Source: Streptomyces durmitorensis (GTDB lineage Bacteria > Actinomycetota > Actinomycetes > Streptomycetales > Streptomycetaceae). Taken from it: a stretch of 64,000 bases of DNA. The position numbers and the translations under genes were made by a program. The stretch covers positions 3,720,001 to 3,784,000 of the forward strand of contig NZ_CP097289.1 in assembly GCF_023498005.1 (NCBI RefSeq). Reading direction: 5' to 3'. Of this stretch, positions 46,917 to 55,140 are shown piece by piece. Position 1 is the first letter of the stretch; every line of letters starts with the position of its first letter. The notes beneath the pieces are model-generated. The model worked only from the letters and a program-made list of their open reading frames with translations, was not told the origin of the DNA and made no database searches.

Positions 46917-47462
46917 ATGCACCTCAGCTCGACGACTCGCATCGCCGGAGCCGTACTCGTCCTGTCCGCCACGCTGGTGGCCACCGCCGCCCACGCGAAC
47001 GCCGCACCCGCGAACGACGGAGCCTCGCCCACCGCGAAGCCCGACGTTTCGACCAGGGCCGCGGTCGGCAAGTACAGCAAGCTCATCAACAAGTCGAAGC
47101 AGAGCAACTACACGAACCAGAAGGACGAGATCGCCCGCTGCACGGCCCAGACCAAGGGCATGACGTGCATGATCAACAAGACGGCGTCGGCGACGCGCAC
47201 CATCGACGCGGGGTTCGGTCTCAGCCGCGGTGCCGTCGCGGGCAGCCTGAACATCAGCCAGGCCAAGACCCAGTCCGTCGCCGTGACGTGCAGCTCGCCG
47301 GTGAAGAAGGGGCACTCCCTCGTCGCCTACCCGATCGGCACCCGGTACAAGTACAAGATCGAGAAGCACATCACCACGCCTCTCGACTACAAGGCCGGTA
47401 CGAGTGGGTGGAAGCACGCCTTCAACCCGGCTCCGGCGAAGGTGAGTTGCAAGGTCAAGTGA
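46917..47462 (+). CDS. Small secreted protein, function unknown
   Basis: The 181-residue product has a signal peptide (about 1-30, ending near AAHANA) and a mature domain with four cysteines (in ARCTAQ, MTCMIN, VTCSSP and VSCKVK) that could form two disulfides. No known family is recognised. ATG at 46917 is preferred because GGGGGA at 46907-46912 is its ribosome site; the ATG at 46905 would place that site inside the gene. It overlaps the following lipoprotein gene by four bases if that uses GTG. Confidence 0.75.
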   Translation: MHLSSTTRIAGAVLVLSATLVATAAHANAAPANDGASPTAKPDVSTRAAVGKYSKLINKSKQSNYTNQKDEIARCTAQTKGMTCMINKTASATRTIDAGFGLSRGAVAGSLNISQAKTQSVAVTCSSPVKKGHSLVAYPIGTRYKYKIEKHITTPLDYKAGTSGWKHAFNPAPAKVSCKVK

Positions 47463-47917
47463 GTGCCTTTCCTGACCGAGCCATGCCCCGCCGCGCCACG
47501 GCGGGGGCCGTTGCCGTGGCCCTCTCGGCCTTCGCCGGGGGCGCGATGCTGCTGAGCGGGTGCGGTACCCACTCCGACTCCGACTCCGACGCGGGCGAGC
47601 CCGGCCCTGTGCCTGTCTCCTCTTTCGTCGGTCAGACCGTGGCCCAGGTGGAAGGGGGTCTGCCGCCGGCCTCGTCGATGGTGTCGTACGACCTGTCCAA
47701 GCCGGTCACCGGCGCCGAGGCGACGTACGGCACCGCGAAGGACAAGGGGACGCACGCCGATTGGATCGTGGTGGTGGCGTGCGCGGACACGAAGAACCTT
47801 GAGGACGACACTCGGCTCGCGGCCGGGGTCCTGCGGGCGGATGCGTATACGGATGCCGTTGCGCGGAAGGCCAAGGAGCATGCCTTCGAGCGCTACTTGG
47901 CGGAGTGCGGCAAGTAG
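47459..47917 (+). CDS. Lipoprotein with PASTA-like motif
   Basis: The 152-residue product (from GTG at 47459, which overlaps the previous stop) has a lipobox LLSGC near residue 33. The mature part starts with a serine/aspartate run (THSDSDSDAGE) and then PVSSFVGQTVAQVEGGLPP, which resembles the start of a PASTA repeat (P-x-x-x-G-x-x-x-x-A-x-x-x-L). The rest is not recognised. An alternative start is the ATG at 47483, but it has no ribosome site. The pair with the gene before it is likely translationally coupled. Confidence 0.65.
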   Translation: MSAFPDRAMPRRATAGAVAVALSAFAGGAMLLSGCGTHSDSDSDAGEPGPVPVSSFVGQTVAQVEGGLPPASSMVSYDLSKPVTGAEATYGTAKDKGTHADWIVVVACADTKNLEDDTRLAAGVLRADAYTDAVARKAKEHAFERYLAECGK

Positions 47918-47950
47918 CTTGCTGCTTGTGGTTGCCGCTCGCCGCTTGCC

Positions 47951-47988
47951 GCCGGTGCCGGTGCCGGTGCCGGTGCCGGTGCCGGTGC
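47951..47988. repeat. Hexanucleotide repeat (GCCGGT)6
   Basis: Six exact copies of GCCGGT (47951-47986) followed by GC lie 33 bp after the lipoprotein stop codon and 27 bp before the left inverted arm. Copy number may vary between strains. Confidence 0.9.
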
Positions 47989-48014
47989 TTCGGGTGGCCT
48001 GCGTCGAGTTGGTT

Positions 48015-48350
48015 GCCGGGGCCGCCCGGTTGTCCTGAGGTTGGCGGTTCCGGGCCGGGTGTAAAGGGCGCTCCTGCGTCGCGTCGGCTGCGCCGATTCC
48101 GCTGCGCTCCACCCTTGACACCCAACCCTCCACCGCGCGAAGCGATATGACCGGGCGGCCACGGGGTGGGACTCTCGACCACTCCCGTCAAATCAGGGGG
48201 TCTCGCTGCCGGGTGCGGCCCGGCTCATTGCGCGTGACCCCTACGAGGACATGGGCGAGCGCCCGGTCCGCAGCCGCTTCGGGGGTGGGCGCCGGTCTCG
48301 TCAAGCGACTACCGACCGGATCTTCCGGCGTGACCGTCACGGGGAGAAGG
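48015..48350 (+). repeat. Left arm of a long inverted repeat
   Basis: The arm starts GCCGGGGCCGCCCGGTTGTC and is matched in reverse complement by 48842-49177. The first ~105 bases are identical; after that mismatches and a few small length changes appear, and overall similarity is about nine in ten by eye. The inner end enters tandem units of about 90 bp (48262-48354, then a diverged copy at 48360-48450) with the shared core CGTCAAGCGACT. Confidence 0.9.
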
Positions 48351-48592
48351 GGCGGGTGCCCAGTCCGCAGCCGCTCCGGTGGGGGTGCCGATGTCGTCAA
48401 GCGACTGCGGACCGGCCCAGCGCGTGCGGCCGTCGCAGCCGTCACGGGCAGGGTGCGCGGAGGGCGGTTCGCAGGAAAGTCCCACCCCACGACGCGCATT
48501 CCGGCGGGCTTGGCGACACATTCCTGCGATCCACGTGACGCACCTACGGGCACCTACTTTCGCAAAGTTGTGTTCTGGCAGAAAGGGGGCGC

Positions 48593-48610
48593 GCGCGTTG
48601 CGTAACGCGC
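48593..48610. other. Small palindrome near the centre of the inverted repeat
   Basis: GCGCGTT (48593-48599) pairs with AACGCGC (48604-48610). It is near the middle of the element next to the AT-richer stretch and could be a terminator or a binding site. Confidence 0.4.
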
Positions 48611-48841
48611 CTTCTCGGAATTAGGTGCCGGACCCCCACCCCCTCGGAGCCGACCGACCCACGTCAGCCGCGACCTGCACACCCCCACCGCCACCGGTCG
48701 CCAGGCGCTCGACCACCCCGCACCCACCAGCAGGCCCTCGCCCACCCCACCCCTGACGACCACCCCGGAAGATCCGGTCGACAGCCGCCTGACGAGACCG
48801 GCACCCATCCCCGGAGCCATCGCGGACCGGGCGGCTCCCCC

Positions 48842-49177
48842 CTTCTCCCCGTGACGGCCGCCCCGGAAGATCCGGTCGGTAGTCGCTTGACGAGATCGGC
48901 ACCCACCCCCGGAGCGACGGCGGACCGGGCGCCCGCCCTTCTTCCCGTGGGGGTCACGCGCAATGAGCCGGGCCGCACCCGGCAGCGAAAGGGTGATGGC
49001 CTGACGGGAGTGGTCAAGAGTCCCACCCCGTGGCCGCCCGGTCATATCGCTTCGCGCGGTGGAGGGACGGGTGTCAAGGGTGGAGCGCAGCGGAATCGGC
49101 GCAGCCGACGCGACGCAGGAGCGCCCTTTACACCCGGCCCGGAACCGCCAACCTCAGGACAACCGGGCGGCCCCGGC
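48842..49177 (-). repeat. Right arm of a long inverted repeat
   Basis: Reverse complement of the left arm (48015-48350). Further inside (about 48750-48840) lies another diverged unit of the ~90-bp internal repeat, with CGGAAGATCCGGTCG as marker. The arm ends 59 bp before the OmpA-protein stop codon, so OmpA transcripts may run into it. Confidence 0.9.
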
Positions 49178-49235
49178 GCCGATCAAAGCCACCGGTACAG
49201 CGAAGCCCGGTGGGGCCGGCGTCCAGGGCCACAGG

Positions 49236-49901
49236 TCAGTCCTGGCTCTCGGAGCCGGAGGGGGCTGTCCCCGTGTCCGCCCCGGCTCCCCGGGGGAAGG
49301 ACACCTCGACGCGGCGGTTCTTCTTGCGGCCCTCTTCGGAGCCGTTGTCCGCGATCGGGTAGTCCTCGCTGTAGCCGCGTACGGAGTACGTGACCTCGGG
49401 GCCCAGATAGCTCGCCATCTTGTCGTGCACCGCCTCCGCGCGTTCGCGGGACAGCTTCTTGCCGTGGCTGTACGAGCCGAGGTTGTCCGTGAAGCCGAAC
49501 ACCCTGACGTTCGTCGCCTGTTGGGCCTTCGCCTCCTCGGCGATCGCCTTGATCCGCGCGTTCGCCTCCGGGTTCAGCTTGGGGCTGTTCTTGGCGAACA
49601 ACACCTCCGCCTGCAGCGCGAACTTCACGTCCGTGTTCGTGTCCTCGCGGCGCTCCTCACCACCGAGGTCCTCGACCACCGACTTGATGTCCAGGACCTT
49701 CGCGGGGGCCAGGGTCGCCCCGTCGGCCAGTTTCAGGCCGGGGCTGTTGGAGTCCACCTCCTGGGGGGCGGTGGAGGTGGTGCTGCCGGGGGGTGCGCTG
49801 GGGTCCTCGTCGTCGGCGAAGGCGGGGGTGCCTGTCAGGAGGACCAGGGCCGTGAGGGTGGCCGTGGCTGTGGCGAGGGTGCGGGAGCGTGGGTGGCCCA
49901 T
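49236..49901 (-). CDS. Secreted OmpA-domain protein
   Basis: The 221-residue protein has a signal peptide (about 1-29), a low-complexity linker, and a C-terminal OmpA domain (about 95-210) with the peptidoglycan-binding signature FGFTDNLGS...LSRERAEAVHDKM (about 138-165). In a Gram-positive wall it would anchor to peptidoglycan by this domain. It is the last gene of the Tad-type cluster on the minus strand; three bp separate it from the lipoprotein gene. A role in holding the Tad machine to the wall is inference. Confidence 0.85.
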   Translation of the reverse strand: MGHPRSRTLATATATLTALVLLTGTPAFADDEDPSAPPGSTTSTAPQEVDSNSPGLKLADGATLAPAKVLDIKSVVEDLGGEERREDTNTDVKFALQAEVLFAKNSPKLNPEANARIKAIAEEAKAQQATNVRVFGFTDNLGSYSHGKKLSRERAEAVHDKMASYLGPEVTYSVRGYSEDYPIADNGSEEGRKKNRRVEVSFPRGAGADTGTAPSGSESQD

Positions 49902-49904
49902 GGG

Positions 49905-50501
49905 TCACTCGCTCTCGGAGAGCTCTATGGCGGCTGGGGCCATCCCGCCGACTTGGAACGTCAACTTGTTCGTTCCCTCCGGCGGAGAGGGGAACTGCGC
50001 GAACCAGTCGGCCGTGTTCCCCGAGTCGATGCCACCCTCGAACTTGGTGCAGAGGCAGCGCCCGGTGGTGTCTCGCAGGACCAAGTACCGCTTCTTCCCC
50101 TGTTCATCCACAAGGCTTGCACCGGCAATTGAGCCACCGTTCTTCTGCAACTCCTTTTCGTCACCGCGCCATTGACCACCGGTCCAAAGGCCACCAGAGG
50201 TGTTCGTCACCTTGCCCGAAACGGTGAGGAAGCCGCCCTCATCGCGCTTGGCTGAGTTGATGACCAGCGTCACCCCGTCCCCCTTGGATTCGGCCAGCGT
50301 CTCGTCGGCAGGGGGTGCCTGCGACTCCTTCTTGTCATCCCCGCCGTCGTCGCCCTTTGCTGACGCCGAAGACTTGGATCCCTGGTCGGACTTGTCATCG
50401 TCCCCACCGCCGCCGCAGCCAGCGACCGTGAGGACCAGCCCAGTCGTGATCGCCACAGCGGTCATTGCCCTGCGAGTCTTCATGGTGCGCCGAATGTTCA
50501 T
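49905..50501 (-). CDS. Lipoprotein, Tad-associated, function unknown
   Basis: The 198-residue product has a lipoprotein signal with a lipobox at VAGC (about residues 26-29), a Ser/Asp/Lys-rich spacer (about 30-68), and an immunoglobulin-like beta domain (VTLVINSAKRDEGGFLTVSGKVTN from about 76). CLC in GRCLCTKFEGG is a vicinal cysteine motif. It lies between the TadG-like and OmpA genes with only 33 and 3 bp spacers, so it is probably part of the same operon. Confidence 0.8.
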   Translation of the reverse strand: MNIRRTMKTRRAMTAVAITTGLVLTVAGCGGGGDDDKSDQGSKSSASAKGDDGGDDKKESQAPPADETLAESKGDGVTLVINSAKRDEGGFLTVSGKVTNTSGGLWTGGQWRGDEKELQKNGGSIAGASLVDEQGKKRYLVLRDTTGRCLCTKFEGGIDSGNTADWFAQFPSPPEGTNKLTFQVGGMAPAAIELSESE

Positions 50502-50534
50502 CGCTACGGCTTCCTTCTTTCGTCGTTCGCTTGG

Positions 50535-51146
50535 TCAGTCGGCCAGGTGTACGGAGAAGAGGGCAGATGCGTCCGGAAGATCCTCAAGATCGAAGTCGTC
50601 GGGATCGATCTCGAAGGAATCGCCGCCGTCACACTCGAACTCGACCGCTTTCTCCGGGTCGGAAGCGGGGGTGATGCCGCAGAGCGGCTTGATGACAGCG
50701 GTTGCCGAAGCCTTGGCATGCTGGGACTCCGTGCCGGGAATGATCGAGTCGCCGACGGTGTAGTTGGTCTCGATCTCCACCCGGTAACCCGGGTACCCGT
50801 TCACTTCTTCCGGGCCAAAGCCGGTTACGGCCGAGTCGTTGTCGGCGGCCAGCGCATCAGCCGCCCCCTGGGCTCCATCGCCGGTGAACTTGTCACCGTC
50901 CAGCCATTCGAGCCAAGCGTCGCCATCACCGATCGACTGGCCCAGGCCATCGACCAGCTCAGCCCTGGAGTCCTGCGCAGCGGCCAACGCTGCGGCATCG
51001 GCCGCTGATTGGGCGCCGTTACGCGCAGATGCCGCTTGGGCGAACGCAAAGAAGGCGAACGCAACGAAAAGCAGAATCCCCGTCATCCAGATATAGATGG
51101 GGAGAGTCTGCCCTCGGTCGCTTCGCAGAGATAGGCGTGCTGTCAC
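50535..51146 (-). CDS. TadG-like pilus assembly protein
   Basis: The 203-residue protein starts with the segment DRGQTLPIYIWMTGILLFVAFAFFAFAQA, followed by ARNGAQSAADAAALAAAQDSRA. This is the N-terminal block of TadG/TadE-like pseudopilin proteins in Streptomyces, here lacking the Glu at position five after the glycine that typical Flp and TadE proteins carry. The remainder is an acidic extracellular domain (about 60-203). GTG at 51146 overlaps the 3' end of the pilin gene by four bases, giving translational coupling. Confidence 0.8.
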   Translation of the reverse strand: MTARLSLRSDRGQTLPIYIWMTGILLFVAFAFFAFAQAASARNGAQSAADAAALAAAQDSRAELVDGLGQSIGDGDAWLEWLDGDKFTGDGAQGAADALAADNDSAVTGFGPEEVNGYPGYRVEIETNYTVGDSIIPGTESQHAKASATAVIKPLCGITPASDPEKAVEFECDGGDSFEIDPDDFDLEDLPDASALFSVHLAD

Positions 51147-51361
51147 CCGCCGATGACGTCGCCCACCGCGTTGCCGATTGCGGTGGAGATCTTGTTGTCC
51201 AGGGCCAAGCTGTCGATCAGCGTATAGATCCCCGCGATAAGAATCATGAGCCCCGCATACTCCACAAACCCAGCCCCCGCATCCCGCTCCCTCCCCCGAA
51301 CCCGGGAAGTCACGGTCACGGTCCAGTCCACCCAGACTCTGAGTACGCGATCTTTCAGCAC
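51143..51361 (-). CDS. Flp-type pilin (prepilin)
   Basis: The 72-residue product has a 29-residue leader ending ERDAG, then AGFVEYAGLMILIAGIY. Glutamate at +5 and tyrosine at +6 after the glycine fit the Flp prepilin cleavage motif G|xxxxEY, and a hydrophobic helix follows. The mature form would be 43 residues. GTG at 51361 is supported by AAGGGG five bases upstream; the frame continues upstream without a good start. Its size and neighbours make it the likely major pilin of the Tad system. Confidence 0.75.
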   Translation of the reverse strand: MLKDRVLRVWVDWTVTVTSRVRGRERDAGAGFVEYAGLMILIAGIYTLIDSLALDNKISTAIGNAVGDVIGG

Positions 51362-51829
51362 GACGGCCCCTTCTCTCCCACCCGATACACGCACACGCAC
51401 ACGCACCGCTGGCGCAACCAATTCCGACGCCGCTGTCGTCATAGGCAACGTACGCGAGATCATGTGACCCAACAGCCACTCTCCGCAACCAATGCCGTTT
51501 GTGACGCGCAAGTTGGCGAGTTCCCTTCCCCGGCGGCGAAGTCATCACGCACCCCGGAGGCGTGCGGCAGTGGTGCGTGACCGGATCGTCGGCGGTTCAA
51601 TGCGTTCCACGACTTCCCCTCCCGCGAATACCGTGAACTCGGCTTTTGCAAAGGCTGGTTGGGGCGAGTGGGGCTGACCAGCCCCGGCAGGGGCCACCCC
51701 CGGGGTCAATCCGCCCTTCCCGTCCTCGGGGTGACTGTCCCACACTGGGTTGCAGCCGCGAAGAGTTTTCGCTGACTGGCTTGATACCTGCTCCGGCCGC
51801 GAGGCCCACCGCACCGTTCATCGCCACCC
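51362..51829. other. Gap between tadC and the pilin gene
   Basis: This 468-bp gap on the minus strand probably holds the tadC terminator (hairpin GGGGCT/AGCCCC, 51670-51685) and a separate promoter for the pilin gene, which would let the pilin be made in larger amounts than the machinery. No coding frame is convincing. Confidence 0.5.
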
Positions 51830-52720
51830 TCACTTCCCCAGGATCGAGCCGAAGTCCGAACCCGAGCCCAGGAACATGCCCGCCGCGATCAGAATCATCG
51901 TGGCCGGAAGCATGAAGACCAGCGTCACCATCGTTGCCTTGGGGATCGTCTTGGCCGCCCTGCGGCGCGAGTTCTGCGCGTCCGTGCGCCTCATGTCCGT
52001 GGCGAGCTGGATCAGCGTGTCCGCGATGGGCGAGCCCAGTTCCTCGCCCTGCTGGAGGGCCGAGACGAACTGTGAGACCTGTTCCGACGCGTTCCTGCGG
52101 CGCAGTTCGTCGAACGCCTGGCGGCGGCTGACTCCCATGTCCATCTGGCGCAGGGTGATGCGTAGTTCGTCCGCCCACGGGCCCTCGTAGCGTTCCGCGA
52201 CCCGGTCCAGTGCCTGGCGGAAGCCCAGACCCGCCGACACCACCACTGCGAGTACGTCCAGGAAGTCCGGCAGCGTGCGGTCGATGACCTCGCGGCGCTC
52301 CCGTATCGCCTGCCAGATCAGCGCGTCCGCCGCCGTCACGCCGAAGGCGAACGTGAGCAGGCCGAAGAGCGAGGAGCCGTTCGAGAGGAAGACCAGGCCC
52401 ATCACGAGGCCGAAGATGCCGTAGACCGCCCTGCGCGCCGCATAGCGGTCGATCGTCAGGCCTCCCGGGTTTCCCGCCATGTCGATCCTGCGGCGCTTGG
52501 CGTCCACCCGTTTCGGGCCCATCAGGCGCAGGACCAGCGGCGCGAAGCGCATGCCGATGCGGTCCACCGCCGAGCCCGCCGTCGAGACACGGGTGGCCCC
52601 GACCTCCAGGGCGATCGCCAGGTCCGAGGGGAGCTTCGCCTCCGCGCGGTACATGCGTACGCCTTGGCAGACGCCCGCCACCGCGAGTCCCATCACCGCT
52701 GCCAGAGCCAGTGCCAGCAA
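51830..52720 (-). CDS. tadC: Tad secretion inner-membrane protein TadC
   Basis: The 296-residue protein has the type II secretion F domain (about 145-270: LPDFLDVLAVVVSAGLGFRQALDRVAER, EELGSPIADTLIQLATDMRR) and about four membrane segments. With TadB it forms the inner-membrane platform on which TadA drives pilin assembly. The TTG start at 52720 is preferred because AAGGAGGGGG lies seven bases upstream. It is followed by a long gap before the pilin gene. Confidence 0.88.
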   Translation of the reverse strand: MLALALAAVMGLAVAGVCQGVRMYRAEAKLPSDLAIALEVGATRVSTAGSAVDRIGMRFAPLVLRLMGPKRVDAKRRRIDMAGNPGGLTIDRYAARRAVYGIFGLVMGLVFLSNGSSLFGLLTFAFGVTAADALIWQAIRERREVIDRTLPDFLDVLAVVVSAGLGFRQALDRVAERYEGPWADELRITLRQMDMGVSRRQAFDELRRRNASEQVSQFVSALQQGEELGSPIADTLIQLATDMRRTDAQNSRRRAAKTIPKATMVTLVFMLPATMILIAAGMFLGSGSDFGSILGK

Positions 52721-52756
52721 CTTGGCTCCCCCTCCTTTCAGGTTGGGTTGGTTTTT

Positions 52757-53701
52757 CTAGACTTCGATCTTGCCCAGGCGTCTGATCACGAAGAAGCCCA
52801 CCGCGTACAGGCCCAGCGCGATCAGGATCAGCATCTGGCCCATCGGTGAGCCCGTCACCCTTGCCAGCGCTCCCTCATTGGAGGAGTTGATCAGGAGCAG
52901 GGAGCCCAGGCCCAGGAGCGGGACCGTGAACGCCGTCGCGTGGACCTCCGAGAGCATCGTGCGGACCTCCCTGCGGGTCTCCTTGCGGTCCTCCAGGGTC
53001 TGGGTGAGGTTCCGGAGGGAGTTCACCACCGAGCCGCCCGCCTTGTTGGAGAGCACCAATGTCGTGACGAGGACCATCAGTTCGCGGGACGGGAGGCGTT
53101 CGGCCAGTTCGCCCAGCGTGTCGTCGATCGAACGGCCCAGTGTCAACTGGTCTGCCACCATGGAGAGTTCCTCGCCTGCTGGGGCTTCCAGTTCCTCCGC
53201 CGCCATCGCGAGTGATGTGCGTAGTGCCAGGCCCGCCGCCGTCGCGTTCGCTAGGATGCGGGCCACGTCCGGGAGTTGGTTGATGAAGGCCTCGATGCGC
53301 TTCTGGCGTTGCCAGTTGAGGAAGACGACCGCGCTCCAGACCGCCACGATGCCCGCGATCGGGCCGAAGAACGGGGCAAGGGTCGCCGCCGCCATCAGCC
53401 AGAGCGCGGCGACGACCGCCACGACGTAGACGAAGAACTCGCCTGCCGTCAGGTCGAGTCCCGTCGCCGACAGGCGCAGGTGGATGGAGCGGCCCAGGCG
53501 GGTGCGGCGCAGACGGCGGTCGACGGCCGTGAAGCGGCGGCCTCGGTGGCCCGCGTCGCCCGTGCCGGGGCCGATCGACAGGCGGTCCACCAGCGCCTGG
53601 CGCTGGGCGCGGCCGGACGCGTAGGCATGGATGCCCGCGACGGCGAGTGTGCCGGTCAGGATCGTGGCGCCGAGGGCCAGGAGGGCGGCTTGGTTCTCCA
53701 T
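52757..53701 (-). CDS. tadB: Tad secretion inner-membrane protein TadB
   Basis: A 314-residue platform protein with about four membrane segments and a type II secretion F domain (about 145-275: LPDVARILANATAAGLALRTSLAMAAEE, TLGELAERLPSRELMVLVTTLVLSN). Separated from tadC by 36 bp. It should contact the TadA ATPase from the membrane side. Confidence 0.88.
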   Translation of the reverse strand: MENQAALLALGATILTGTLAVAGIHAYASGRAQRQALVDRLSIGPGTGDAGHRGRRFTAVDRRLRRTRLGRSIHLRLSATGLDLTAGEFFVYVVAVVAALWLMAAATLAPFFGPIAGIVAVWSAVVFLNWQRQKRIEAFINQLPDVARILANATAAGLALRTSLAMAAEELEAPAGEELSMVADQLTLGRSIDDTLGELAERLPSRELMVLVTTLVLSNKAGGSVVNSLRNLTQTLEDRKETRREVRTMLSEVHATAFTVPLLGLGSLLLINSSNEGALARVTGSPMGQMLILIALGLYAVGFFVIRRLGKIEV

Positions 53702-53771
53702 CAGGCCGTGGCCTCTCTCGTACCCGGCCTCGTACCCGGCCTCGTACCCGGCCCTGTACGCGCCCGCGTGC

Positions 53772-55130
53772 TCATCCGATCGCCTCTCTCGTGTTCAGTG
53801 CGTCTATGGCCTGGGCCACGCCGAAGCCTGGCGGCACCGGCTCGCCCGCCACGTAGAGGCGCTCGGCGACGGAGCGCGGCAGCGGCAGGTGCTCGAAGTA
53901 GCCGTGCACGCGGCGGTCCAGGCCGCCGCCGCCCGGCCGGTTGGCCACGAAGCGGGTCACCGGGGCGATGCGGAACTGTTCGCGGCCGTGCGAGACGAGC
54001 AGAACGATCTCGGCGATCTTGCGGGAGCCGTCCGCGTGCCGGGCGAGCTGGACGACCACGTCCACCGCCGAGTTGATCTGGTCCTTCAGGGCCTCGAAGG
54101 GGATCTGGACCTCCGACATCGAGCCGAGGGTCTGGAGGCGCATCAGGGCGTCCTCCGCCGTGTTCGCGTGGACCGTGGCGAGTGAGCCGTCGTGGCCCGT
54201 CGACATCGCCTGGAGCATGTCGAGCGTCTCGCCGCCCCGGACCTCGCCGACGATGATGCGGTCGGGGCGCATGCGCAGGCTGTTGCGGACCAGGTCGCGG
54301 ATGGTGATCTGGCCCTTGCCCTCGACGTTCGGGGGGCGCGATTCGAGGCGGATCACGTGGTCCTGCTGCAGTTGCAGTTCGGCCGAGTCCTCGATGGTGA
54401 TGATGCGTTCGTGGGACGGGAGGAGGCCGGAGAGGGCGTTCAGGAGGGTCGTCTTCCCTGAGCCCGTGCCGCCCGAGACGATGATGTTGAAGCGGGCGCG
54501 CACGAAGGCGGAGAGCAGGAGCAGCATGTGCTCGTCGAGCGAGCCGAGGCCGATGAGCTCGTGCAGCGTGTACGCGCGGGGGAAGCGGCGGATGGTGAGG
54601 GTCGCGCCGGTGAGGGCAAGCGGCGGGATGATCACGTTCACTCGCTCGCCGGTGGGCAGGCGCGCGTCGACCATCGGGTTCGACTCGTCCACGCGGCGGT
54701 TGACCGTGGAGACGATGCGCTCGATGGTCTGCATGAGCTGGTCGTTCGACGCGAATCGGAGGGGCAGTTGCTCCACCCTTCCGGCTCGCTCCACGAAGAT
54801 CGAGTCCGGGCCGTTCACCATGATTTCCGTGATGGACGCGTCGGCGAGGAGCGGTTCGAGTACGCCGAGTCCCAGGGCCTCGTCCACCACGCGGCGGATG
54901 AGCTGGGAGCGCTCCGACGTCGAGAGGACGGGGCCCTCTCGGCTGATGATGTGCCCCATGACGCGTTCCAGGCGGACCCTGCGGTCCGCCGTGGTGAGGG
55001 ACGACATCTCGGCGAGGTCGATCTCTTCCAGGAGCTTGGCGCGGTAGACGGCCACGAGGCTGTCGTCGCGGCTGGGGTCGCTCCCCTTGCCGTGGTCGTG
55101 CGGGGTCGCCATGCGGTCGCGGAGGCTCAT
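53772..55130 (-). CDS. cpaF: Tad pilus assembly ATPase TadA/CpaF
   Basis: The motor of the Tad system. The 452-residue protein has the N-terminal CpaF region (LADASITEIMVNGPDSIFVE), Walker A SGGTGSGKTTLLNAL (about 223), and the Walker B/His box DRIIVGEVRGGETLDMLQAM...HDGSLATVHANT (about 290-320), standard for type II/IV secretion ATPases. The ATG at 55130 follows GAGAGAACAG; a frame continues upstream but overlaps the TadE gene. Confidence 0.94.
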   Translation of the reverse strand: MSLRDRMATPHDHGKGSDPSRDDSLVAVYRAKLLEEIDLAEMSSLTTADRRVRLERVMGHIISREGPVLSTSERSQLIRRVVDEALGLGVLEPLLADASITEIMVNGPDSIFVERAGRVEQLPLRFASNDQLMQTIERIVSTVNRRVDESNPMVDARLPTGERVNVIIPPLALTGATLTIRRFPRAYTLHELIGLGSLDEHMLLLLSAFVRARFNIIVSGGTGSGKTTLLNALSGLLPSHERIITIEDSAELQLQQDHVIRLESRPPNVEGKGQITIRDLVRNSLRMRPDRIIVGEVRGGETLDMLQAMSTGHDGSLATVHANTAEDALMRLQTLGSMSEVQIPFEALKDQINSAVDVVVQLARHADGSRKIAEIVLLVSHGREQFRIAPVTRFVANRPGGGGLDRRVHGYFEHLPLPRSVAERLYVAGEPVPPGFGVAQAIDALNTREAIG

Positions 55131-55140
55131 CTGTTCTCTC

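Larger units (their letters stand above)
47918..49235. other. Gene-poor 1.3-kb region holding a large inverted repeat
   Basis: No frame here looks like a convincing gene. Open frames such as 48147-48605 (plus) and 48554-49045 (minus) share the same start MTGRPRGGTLDHSRQ because they are read from the two arms of the inverted repeat. The region contains the GCCGGT repeat (47951-47988), the arms (48015-48350 and 48842-49177) and an AT-richer centre (48540-48600). Confidence 0.7.

Noticed and set aside
47951..47988. CRISPR array
   Set aside because: Units are 6 bp with no spacers; simple tandem repeat.
48147..48605. 152-residue frame in the inverted-repeat region as a gene
   Set aside because: No recognisable domain or ribosome site, and its first part is repeated in the opposite arm; kept as part of the repeat.
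48015..49177. Insertion sequence
   Set aside because: No transposase frame and no visible target duplication, so only a repeat element is reported.
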